Shown: positions 53,701 to 64,000 of the stretch, in pieces
How the letters are laid out: each line of letters opens with the position of its first letter
Position numbering within the stretch: position 1 is the stretch's first letter
Assembly (NCBI GenBank): GCA_013433145.1
Contig: CM024191.1
Coordinates: 6,526,501 to 6,590,500, forward strand
Length of the DNA: 64,000 nt
DNA from: Ascaris suum
Taxonomy: Eukaryota; Nematoda; Chromadorea; Rhabditida; Ascarididae
Reading direction: 5' to 3'
The notes under the pieces: generated by a model
What the model saw: only the letters and a program-made list of their open reading frames with translations
Databases searched by the model: none
Told to the model about the DNA's origin: nothing
Translations under genes and position numbers: made by a program

Positions 53701-56700
53701 TTTTTGCCGAGGTATTTCACACGTACAGTAAATAAATGCTATAAAAACATCCGCTAACTTTCTTGCAGATCATATCTCCGGGAAGGAATATAACGGGCCT
53801 TAATTTTAAAACAAGTTCTCGAAGAAGTGCGCGATCGCAATCCTGAAAATCAAAACATCCTCAATGTGTGTACATTAAACCACTGGCTATCATAATGTGT
53901 TGTCGTTTGCATTTCAATTCATTTGAATAATTAGTCTTTGAAATAATTCAGACAATAATAATACGGTGTCTCATGCGAGAGGGCGGCTATGCAAACCCTC
54001 AGTTCCTTAAAAAAAAAATTTTTTTTTTTTTTTGCACTCAAGCAATTCTTGAAAAAGATCTATGAGTTTTATTGTAGTTTTAGGTGAAAATACGTATAAA
54101 TGATGATGATGATGCTTAATAACGAAATTATGCACAGGATGTAATCGAAATGATGGAGACCATATTATTCCACAGTTGTTCTTCTGGCTTGGGAATCGAA
54201 ATTGACAGACAGACAGGCAGATAGACATACTTACACATAGATATGCGCATACAAGATGCCAATCATGATGCGCCTTTGCAAAAATAGCGCACATAAACCG
54301 AACCAGGTTTCGCGCTTATGTTCTGGAAGATACTTGCAGAAATCCACCATAACGTTGTCTCCTGTTAATTCAAAGATCTAAAAGTATCTCTCAGCATTTC
54401 TATTGGCCAATAAAATCGGCGTAAAGTCGCATTCTATAAAGAAATGGAAAATCTCAAACCTGAAATAGTTGCACTTTGCTAAGCGTATTATAATGCACTG
54501 ATAATGCAAGGTCGGTTTGCAATTTCAACGGTAGCTTTTCTATTAGCTTTTTCTCATCTGAAAACAAAAAGTTAGAAAAAAAAAAGAACTGCTGATAGTC
54601 GCATTACTTTATGAAACAAGTTACTATAAGTTTTATATGATTTGATACTTTATGGTATAAGTAAATTACTGTCTTAAAAAAAACTCACATGAAGCATCAT
54701 CAACATTTTTTCGAAATAGAGCTTCTGGGTTTCTGAAGGCATCCTTTTCACTTCGTTCAGGACAAAATGATTTTCTACAGTACTTCCAAAGAGATAGCGC
54801 ACATGTGCAATGACAGTGGGACAGTGGTTCATTAGCAACAAATCGCGGATGGAATTTTATTATCAGAATCATGTCAACAACCTTTGATCACTAATTGTGG
54901 GAAATTTTATCCGCAATTTAGCTTGTATAATAAGCGACAAGTGAGGATGAAGGGAAGCGAAACTCGTAAATGTGCAGTAACAGTGAAAATGACGCAGCTA
55001 GTTACCGCCGTTACATTAGAATGAAGCTTACAGCTAATTGGCACGGTTGTGGTAGAGTGAAGCCGTTGGAGCGTTTTAAAGAAGTGGGTGAGCTGAGTTG
55101 ATATTCACAGGGGAAATTAATTCTCTGATCAAATCTTCATCATGCTTTTTTTCTAAAACACCGAGGTTTGCGTTGGAAATTCTGCCATGGGAAAAGTGGA
55201 CGACACCTCTCTGCTGGCAATCCCATGCTTGCTTAAAACAAGGGATGGGACTCTTGAGAGGCACTGACGCCCTCATTGACGAAATTTTCAATACAAAGCT
55301 CTGCCCCGGCCAGGAATCCTACGCTTTCGACCAAGCAGCCCTCTCTACATCTTCCACTTGGGCCTCGTTCAGCGGAATTCCCCTCTGAATGTTGCACTCC
55401 TTCGTTAAGAGCTCCTTGCATAGGTTGACTGCGTCAGACCATTAGCTAGAAAGCAACTTCCTTCCTCCCCTCCTCATGAGCGATTTTCAGAGGAAAAGCT
55501 ATCGCTGCAAGAAATAACTTTTTTTCGATGAAGCCCCTTGAGTGACCTCCTAACCTTAAATAAAATTATATATCCGGCTCATAAGCTCTCACTTTCTGCC
55601 TACACGACATAAGTTTTCGCCGCATATGTGTGAGAAATCAGCGATGCGGTTTTTGGCATTTCTGGTTAAAAAGTAAGACGATTAAACTATTTTATGGACG
55701 AATTATAAAGGTTTAATCAATTTCTCTCGAAGCTCTTGAAAGGTTAAACAAGATAGATCGAATTCTCGTCAAGAAGCATAAATGACTTGAATCTGCTTGA
55801 CCAATTTGCGTGAAAATTTGTAGACAAATTTTTAAGAATTTTCAAAAATTTTTCAATTCGATTCGATTTTCTTCGAATTTGCTTAAATTCCAACCGATCT
55901 AAATATCGGCTCGTTATCAATTAAATTTTAAACTAAAAACTCTCGACGGCCTAACGTCAACGAAAAGAATCTGTGCAAAGGAAATTTTCTGCATACTTTA
56001 CATCTACTGTGATGAAAATAAAACGACCCGGTTTTTTACCAAGTGTTTTTTGTCGATGCCAAGTATAGATGAACCAATCGCGAACGCGATCGACGATCTC
56101 CTTCGGCAATTGCAAACGTTTACATTCGCTAAGACACATATCCATCGTTTGACGATATTGCTCTCTATTCCTGTTCGCATTCGACACTATATCTCTTATC
56201 TAAGAAAAAAAATAACACTAGTACCGTTTCGAATGGCAAGTGAAAAAATATTGATAGCTCTAAAGTTGCTCTCAAAAGTCTTTAAAACTGATGCACACCT
56301 ATGCCGCAATAAGCCTTTGTTCGAAACGTCGTATTGGTGAATATCTGAGTTCTTGCGTGACTGCATAGAAAGATGTGTTTGCTTATCGCTACACTCATGG
56401 CAAATCGGCCAAAAGTTATCGCCATATGTCATTAAGGTTAATTGCTAGCGACGTCAATCGGCAGTACCCAATAATTAGTATAATAGTAGTTGAGATAATA
56501 TTTAGTATATATTAAATGTTAGTAGCACTACTTATGATCATTACTATCAGTTAAAAGTTTAATTTTATATTTTGAAACTCTCTAACAAAAAAAAAACAGT
56601 AAAAACCGCAAATGAATTTTACTGAATTTAATTGAATTGTAATATTTGTGCTTGGATGATCATTTATGAGGGTTTATCGCATTGCCGACAAATCAATCCA

Positions 56701-59700
56701 ACGCAGAAGCAACTATCTACATACCTGACCGAGGAGAAGAGCGAATACGAAAACTCCCATCATCCACGAGAATGTCATATACACGTACTCAATAACATTT
56801 GTTGGCGCCGGATTATTTCCGGTCGACGTAGCGACTGCAGCGGTGAAATAAAAGCATCGCACATAGGCATTACCTAAGATACTAGTTGTTTTTTTTTTTT
56901 TTTTTTTTTCAACACGACGAAGACTTATAATTTTCAATGCGATGATTCTTAACGCGTTCAACAAATACTAATAATGTTAACCAATCGATAATACCCAATA
57001 ATTAGTACAACAGTAAGTTAGTTAGAACACTACCACCAATACTAGTTAATAGTTGCGCTTCAAACAAGCATACTACTGATTAAACCCACTCGACCTCTAT
57101 TTGTACCAGCCGGTGTTATTTGAAATTTTTGTATCACACCATCACTAATAGAACTTCAACGGATAATCAGTATTGGAAGTAGTAGTACTACCGTTGCTTG
57201 CTTACTAATTAGGGCTCCCGATATGCAACTGAGGAAGCCATCAGGCGTTGGCTATTCGACGTTTGGGCCGAAACTCTTAGGCTATACAAGCCTGTGACAC
57301 TCGAACCAATACGAATACATGCATTTCTTGTTCGAACTCTTGTTTACACCGGCAAAAGGAAGTAGCGAAACAATGAGACCTCGCGGCTCCACTGCATCTC
57401 TAGAGATAAAGAAGCCAATCCTGAACTCCGTCTCCTTCTGGGCCAAGACATCGAGTTTTAGGCTCATATCCGCAAGGTGCTAGAGAATCGCCTCCTGGGT
57501 TAGTTCCTCGAAGTCAAGTCTCGGAGTAACCAAATGCTTATTGCAACTGGTGCTTGCTACGATCACCATCACCAAATTTCAAATCCGAAGGAATTTTTAA
57601 ATATTAGTAATCATGTCGCCATATTAAATCTCCCAAGACGTCGCTCATCAGATCATATCGTGCATCTGAACGAGCCGAACTCTCTGCTGCAAAAGTGGTT
57701 TCCTCGCAGTCTTGCACGATGCACTAATGATATTTTATTTATCTATGGTATTCTATTTGCAAAGATTCCGTCGTAACAACGGAATAACGGTGATTTCTTC
57801 ATTCTAGTACTTCGAGGCTATTTTTTTCATGCAACACTGCGCGCGGGAGAGGTTCCCGGCAGTGCAACCTCAAGCCATATCCTTCCAGCCATGTCCTTGT
57901 CATTCGAGCAAACAGATGTTGTCTTTTGTATCCATTTTTAATCCACATGGTTTTGGAAAGAAAAACCTAACTTTTGCCTACAACATGTTCGAAGTTGCAA
58001 ACTAAAACTGGAACACACGATGCATTAGGATGGCGGAGTTTAGGTCTGTTAAATTTGAATTAGAAATACACGTACCCTGGTTGTTGTAGACCCACTTGTT
58101 GAGATACCACTTATTATTCATGCGGTAAGCAATTTGGCCAAAAGCTTGCCATGCGCTGAGCAAGTAATATATGCAACTATTGCAGTGGATTATATAGATC
58201 ATATAACCAAGAGTTTTTGTGATTCTGAATTGATTTAATCAAATGCATTATAAACAAAACACTCACAATAAATATTTCTACTTAATGCATCTTCAATATT
58301 TATCCACTCTTTATTCGAAGTTTTATGCGCTAAAATTTTTATGCGTTAGGGCGCAAGATGCATTATTGAAGGAGTGGTGCATAGATTTTAGAATTTTCTT
58401 TTCTCTTTTTTTAAATCTCACCTTTTTAAATATTGTTGTTGAGGCGAATAGAAAGAAATAAAATAAATTATCAACTTTAACTAACAAATTATAAAATGAT
58501 GCATAAGCATATCCACTAATTAGGAATAAAATTTCTCCCACTTATTCGATTCCCGATGCGTTATCAGGTAATAAAAATGACGCAATATCTAAAGAGAACG
58601 ATCACTGAAATTCCAGGATGCCTTTTAATGATTTAGACGCCATAAATAGATTCTTCCGTTACCGTTAAGCTGCTTAACAAAGGTTTCCGCTAAAATTATC
58701 GATGAAAATCGCGGAAGTAAGAGTCGACAATAAAGGAAGGTTGGTACGAATGGCGAGAACGTTTGAGCTGTACGCAGCAACCTACTCCGGCAAAAACGAT
58801 GCACTAAACAGCATTATATCATACCGATGAAAAGAACTATAAACGTCGTGCTCCTAGCAGCAAACCTTGTGAACGCGCTACTCAGCATTGGTCGAATCAG
58901 CGGTAAGCACCGTGAAACGGTTCGCGAGAAACAGCGGTGAAAACCGATGCGTAAGAAAGGCGAAACAACGGCAACGATCAAAAGAAACAGATCAGTGGTA
59001 TCAGTCTTAATCAAAGCAATAGCACACGATAGCGGTGATTCTTATCGGTGCGGGAAGAAAAAAATGCTGCATTGCAAAACTAAAGGGCTTCTGAAGAGCT
59101 GCCATGGATTTCATTGCTATCAACTGAGATAACGCCATTATGGCTATAAATATGCTGGCACCCGCATCCGGTTTGGCTATTATGACTATAAAAAAACATT
59201 GTTGCAGGCGATTTATATGAAAATTTAACCACTGTTACGTTGATTTCCTTTGCGCGTGCATAGGACGTTTTACAAGACGTTTTCAACTGCATCTTTGCGC
59301 AGTGCTGCGAATGATTGGAATTCTCACGAGAACTCTTGACCTCAGGCTACGTTGCTCTTCTTTGAACTTGAGGTGTTTCCAGAGCCAGATGCAACGAAAC
59401 CTAATCAGAAGATGGTCGGCTTAGTGAATGGAAACTGATCGGCTATCCCGATCCATATAAAAAAGACTGGATGGGATCAAAAAAGGCGAGCGATTTATTG
59501 GATTACCCTTTATAAAGAAAGAGGAGTGAACAGTTCGTTTGCGTTGGCAACATAGTAGGAAATAGTGTGTTTCTTTACAACGGACTTTAATAATGGACCC
59601 AAGAAAAAAGTGGTCAAATACGTGGAAATCAAAAAAAAAAAAAATCCAAATTTTTCCCCTTAAGGAACAATTTCGATAGAATGAGTATCTTCTAATGGGA

Positions 59701-62700
59701 AACGTTACCTGATTATGTATGGATTAGAGAACGAGTTGTCCAATAAGTTGAAAAGTTGCCAGAATGATAAAAGCTGAAAATGTTAACGCTGCGTTCATAT
59801 GAAAACGAAAAAAATTTGGTCTTTCAAAAAAAGAAATTCCCCCAAATTTCTTCTGAAAGAAGGCGATTGTTTGACTATTCATCGATGAGAAACAATCGAT
59901 ATGAGAATACATTGATTCATACGAATCATGAGAAATTGTTTTATTTTTTATTTATGCCACCACTGTGAAAGTTTACCATGCGGTTTCTGAAGATTTTACC
60001 GGACGATAGGAAGATAAACCCTCTCAGTTAATCCGAGTACGGCTTTCCACTGGTCTATGCCTCCCCACAGGTATGGTACTGCCTCGCAGATGCTCACAGT
60101 CATAATTATTGAGTCATTTCTCTGTATTGCAAAATATCGGCGAATGCTCGTGTCGGACAAGCCGGAGAACGGTGTAACTTCACTTAGAGTTAGTGTCCAT
60201 GTTGGTGCGTAGGGCTTGAGGTAACAAGCCATAATGTGATGTCGACTCTCAGTTTTGATTTGCAGTGATACTGTACTTTGTCTGGATTTCTCAGTGCTGA
60301 CGTCGATCAAATTACATATATCATCTTCCTATGTTTTGATAACGTTCATTCGATAAAAATCTAATTTGAGATGGTCTTGCAACTATCAAATATGTCGTAA
60401 TATGGATTATACGGCAACATACTATGTGTTGCGATTATAGCAAATCAAACATCAAATGATATAAACTATGAATTATTATTGCCCAAGCTTCATGATATAG
60501 TTCTATATTGGAGCCCAGGGTGCCATTTCAATATCTATCTTCACAGGCTCAGTACAAAATACTTTACACTCAATAGTAAGTTAAATGAAAAACTGACATA
60601 AACGGATGTTGTTTTTGCTGCAAAAGCCTTTAAAATTTCATCACCGGATTGTAACCAAAATCAGAAGCATTCCATATTAAGGTATGACTCTTTGCCGGCG
60701 GCTGTTACTATATTTACTCAAAACTTGAGTGCATCCTGATCGATCTCAAAGAACAATTCATTCCACCTTACAAAGTCGAACGATTCGCCAAGCAGCGATT
60801 GGCCCCGTCCATATATAAAGGACATCAAGAGGCGCTATAGATAGAAGATCGAGTTTGAACGTCATACTCATTAGGTAGTGCTTCGCCGTTTCCTTCCTCT
60901 CCTTCTGTAACAAAAATTTCATATTGGCTGCAGCTCAAAATGATCAGAAGTTACCCCAAAAAAAATGAAGTAAACTACCAATTAACGCAAACTTAACAAT
61001 AGAGGTGCAAGCAATGCTAGGTGCTTCCATATTCTTTTGCTTATGGAAAACTCACAAACATTTGCGAATAAGAAAAATAGTGGGATGATGCATTCCAAAC
61101 AACACACAACGAGTTGCTCATTGATTTGAAGAAAAAAAAAATTACAAAGAATTTTAAACGTGTCAGTAGTATCACCACATCGTGAAACTTGCCACAGCAA
61201 TGCCGCCTTTCATAAACCGTAGCCGCGGTTTCACAATAAACAGATCGAGGATATAAATCATATCAGCAGTATAGTCGGCTGTGAGCCAATATGGTAGATT
61301 GGATTCGGTTTGATATGGATATGTGCTTCGAAGCGGAATGCCAAATGCATTGTAGAGAAACGCAACAACGACGATGCTCAGCCATACAAGATACTTTCGA
61401 CCTGAATGCATCGCTTAGACATATCTAAATATCGGCGACGAAGTGTGTATGACTTTTGAACGTTATCGGACAAACGAATCTGCGAAGTAGAATAGAAAGT
61501 AAATTATTTTTGCAGCAGTGACGAAAGGGTAAAACTTTCAAAGCTCATCGTACTTGTCAAAAATAAGCAGCATATCCAATAATTGCAACAACAGCTCATA
61601 AAACGATTTTTTAAAGTGAAGTGGGAATGCACGCCAGGATACTGCCACAATAATGCTTTTTGCAAACTCGCCAACTCAGCTATCGGTACGTCTCAATACC
61701 TGAAAAAAAAAAGAGAAATGACATCTTTTCGAGGCGATCCCTGAATGACCCACAATTCACATGAATCACGAATTAAAAAGTCACTTTTATTGAGCCCAGT
61801 TGGTTTCGGTTGCGCAGAGATTTGCAAGAGCAAATCTCTTGACACACTTAAATCCATGTAAACCGCATGTAGATAACCGATCGAAAAGAAATTGACTTTA
61901 TCGGATCACCTTTTGGTTAAATTAAATAGATATGTCGAATTTCACTGCAACTGCCTCCTACAAAATGGCATAAAACGAGACGTACGCCTTTCAAACTAAA
62001 AGAGTTGACTAAAAACAGCCATCAGCTTGCATTTCGTCGGGAAATAACACTGAGTAAAACATATATAGGGAAGCAGAAAAAAAGCGAAAATGTGTGACTG
62101 GCATAGTATCCAACGTCCACTTGTGAAGACTTGCTGACTAGAAATACAATTTAGAGAAACTCCCATCTGAACAAAAAAAAAGGGGGGGGGGGGAGGGGAG
62201 CTATTATCCCTGCTTCGTCTATATTCTCTTTCACATTTTATTTTCTATTTCTGATGAGTCTAACCCGTCTCTTCGCTTTCAACACTCTTCACGCACTCAC
62301 CAATACGCTATCCTATAATCACGTCGTTGAGAATAATGAGACCGTGCACTCATGCCAGCGGTAAATATTGAAAAGCGTTAGAAAAATTAGTGCTGAGAAT
62401 TTTAACGCTCACTATGTGGGTCGATGGAGGATGGAAGCCATGACTTGGATTCTGCGGCATCGCCAGTATCAGCTGTTGGTCGCTGCAAAATGATTGTCAT
62501 TACACATGCATAACTCAGTGCGCCAGCAACTAACATATCTCTGCGGTTAATTTTATCGATAAACTGTTAGCTTTTGCGAAGAAAACAAATTATTCAGTTG
62601 GAATGCAAAGGCATTCTTAATCGCGTTAAGGGCTCTCAACGAAAATGTGAGCAAATTTTTCGTTTCATTTAGCTTGTTGGTTCGCTTGCGTCATATGTAG

Positions 62701-63595
62701 TTACGACCTATCTCGACTTATTGACGGCAGTAACGAATGTGTCTGATGTGAGCGATGCGATGAAGTCCTAGGTAAGCAGTACCTTGATTTTATAAACGTG
62801 ACAAACTCAGCAACGCAAAACTGCTCCTGAAAACGCGGAGAAACAAACACAAGACCACTAACTTCGTAACACAATGCGATTTAATTGCCACACGGTCGAA
62901 GTAGAGCAATTACATGTTTCCAGTTGCATAAACAAATGCAACGGATAGCAAGAGTAATAATCTGTTCTAATATCCCCTGATCGCAGTCTTCACTGGGTGT
63001 AAGACTGCGACCAGGAGATATTAGAACAGATCGTGACAACTTGATGACTTCGGCGTATTTGACAGCCTCCAATGATGTACCTTAATGTCTTTCTGGCTTT
63101 ATAGATGAGTAAGTGCTTTCTAGGCTATTTTTGGCAAATTATTATTTTGGAAGACCTTTTCATGAAAGTGCAAGGGATTTGCAGCAAATTTATATTCTTT
63201 CGCAAAAACTGAAACTGTCGCCATATTTAATGAAGATACTTAATGAAACAATAATCGCATAATTACTGATATTACAATCGATTGTTGAAACAATTCAACA
63301 CACAAACAAGTCAACATTCAAGCGTTAAAACATTTGCTATGATCGTAGAAAACTTTAATTGATACTAGCACATAAGTGTATGCAAAACTAAACTGACTCT
63401 TCTTTACTTTCAGGTATAACACTAGGAACACTTTGTGCACGTTGAAGCAAATATAATGCTTAAAGCATTGCAGTTGAAATTTTCAAAAATTACCTGAAGG
63501 CCAATGAGTGACATGAGACTCGGTCGATGTTGAGTGGTCGGTGCCACGCTACCGTCCAACACAGATACGAGATCTGGTGTTACCTCACGCTCCAT
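50754..63595 (-). CDS. tax-2: Cyclic nucleotide-gated channel, beta-type subunit (TAX-2 homologue)
   Basis: Fourteen exons: 63494-63595 (ATG), 62413-62482, 61196-61401, 60767-60904, 59709-59773, 58076-58224, 56725-56873, 56040-56199, 54460-54557, 53759-53842, 52902-53020, 52306-52452, 51348-51523 and 50754-50854 (TGA). All phases close, 587 aa. It should pair with an alpha subunit as a cGMP-gated cation channel in sensory neurons. Seen: S1 59-81; S2 about 95-115; S3 142-159; a sparse S4 (R166, R169, K172); S5 about 199-219; pore 255-268 with TSTGNN; S6 273-293; C-linker with [13 protein letters not shown]; cyclic-nucleotide domain about 381-500 with GSVFGEISLLAIGG and Arg457-Thr458 for cGMP; then [17 protein letters not shown]. 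Alignment to human CNGB1 holds from S1 to the end. C. elegans TAX-2 is longer at the N-terminus; a CGCTTTAG acceptor 12 nt before the ATG may be a spliced-leader site or mark a missing upstream exon. Confidence 0.92.
50944..50962. repeat. Poly-C run, 19 bases
   Basis: Nineteen consecutive C in the last intron of the tax-2-like gene, 90 bp before the final exon in transcript terms the sense RNA carries poly-G. Confidence 0.95.
55080..55460 (-). pseudogene. GC-rich coding-like island in a tax-2-like intron
   Basis: This stretch lies in the intron between exons 8 and 9 and is clearly richer in GC than its surroundings. On the minus strand one frame reads [20 protein letters not shown], hits one stop, then continues [20 protein letters not shown]. 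Other frames are also open. It looks like a decayed coding copy or transposon piece; no family recognised. Confidence 0.2.
56465..57025. repeat. Pair of direct repeats flanking the pore exon
   Basis: A motif of about 30 bp containing TACCCAATAATTAGTA occurs at about 56465-56491 and again at about 56992-57019, on either side of exon 7 (56725-56873). The first 16 bases are identical and the following ones nearly so. Confidence 0.7.
62182..62193. repeat. Poly-G run, 12 bases
   Basis: Twelve G following an A run, in intron 2 of the tax-2-like gene. Confidence 0.95.
62961..63030 (-). ncRNA. 70-nt hairpin in intron 1 of the tax-2-like gene, miRNA-precursor-like
   Basis: Arms 62961-62990 and 63001-63030 are reverse complements over 30 bp with two mismatches, separated by a 10-nt loop. 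On the plus strand both mismatches are A-C; in RNA from the minus strand, the sense strand of the host gene, both become G-U wobbles, so the stem is continuous. Arm length and loop size would suit a Drosha/Dicer substrate. A recent inverted duplication or foldback element end is the main alternative. No seed match to a known miRNA was recognised. Confidence 0.4.
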
Positions 63596-64000
63596 TTCAT
63601 CTCTTACCTAAAGCGCCTGCATTGGTTGCGTATATGCGTAGAACTCCACATTTAACTGTGATGCACTGCATCGGCCCCTAAGAAATGTTTGCTATCAATA
63701 TTTTGATGACTGAAGAGAATGGTGCAGAGATCACTGATTTATTCAACTGTATAAAAGCGATCTATAGCAGGATCAAGCTCACAATTGAACAACCGCAACA
63801 TAATATCCTCTCATTCTTGAATCTTGGTTAGCTATCACTAAGTACTGGAAGAAAGATGCACAAGAAGACTTTCACGGCGATGTGAGCTCTGCCCACCCAT
63901 GGTGTGCAGGAGGACAATATGGCACAAATGCACAGGTCATGTTTATCCGAATGTGAAGAATGAACTGAAATTATTCTGAAAGCAAGCCGGTATGAAGGCA
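63596..64000. other. Upstream region of the tax-2-like gene
   Basis: About 400 bp 5' of the assigned start. It should hold the promoter or an upstream intron. No TATA box or further exon was recognised. The window ends here, so an upstream exon could be outside. Confidence 0.4.

Overview
The window reads as a nuclear chromosome segment of a nematode, probably clade V and perhaps a strongylid (hookworm-like) parasite; the species is a guess. The evidence is AT-rich sequence, genes split into many short phase-consistent exons, introns of 50 bp to several kb ending in TTTCAG-like acceptors, closest remembered matches to Caenorhabditis and human proteins, and many poly-G/poly-C runs. There are no bacterial operon, rRNA or CRISPR signals. 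All coding calls come from reading translations and splice sites by eye.

Five spliced genes could be rebuilt from start to stop with every phase closing. From left to right: a sorting nexin 3 orthologue (minus, 4769-11938, 163 aa); a phosphoglycolate/p-nitrophenyl phosphatase-type HAD phosphatase (minus, 18045-23838, 299 aa); a Tat-SF1/CUS2 splicing factor (plus, 27814-37721, 421 aa); an SH2 adaptor of the SHB/SHD/SHE/SHF family (minus, 39432-48349, 335 aa, 5' exons less certain); and a TAX-2-like cyclic nucleotide-gated channel beta subunit (minus, 50754-63595, 587 aa). A sixth set of phase-compatible exons at 2005-4127 (minus), just downstream of snx-3, looks like a gene that I cannot name.

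The rest is introns and intergenic DNA. The 5.3 kb first intron of snx-3 holds a possible nested secreted-protein ORF (minus, 8932-9246) and a broken retroelement-like stretch (plus, about 9.41-11.46 kb). The first intron of the channel gene holds a 70-nt hairpin whose two mismatches become G-U pairs only in RNA of the host gene's sense strand. Nine G or C runs of 12-19 bases, two in-phase or near-perfect tandem duplications and one pair of direct repeats around the channel pore exon complete the non-coding features.

The genes act in unrelated processes: endosomal retrieval (snx-3), metabolite repair (phosphatase), U2 snRNP/spliceosome assembly (Tat-SF1), phosphotyrosine signalling (SH2 adaptor) and cGMP-gated sensory transduction (tax-2). 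Only snx-3 and the unnamed gene below it are close enough on one strand to suggest an operon.
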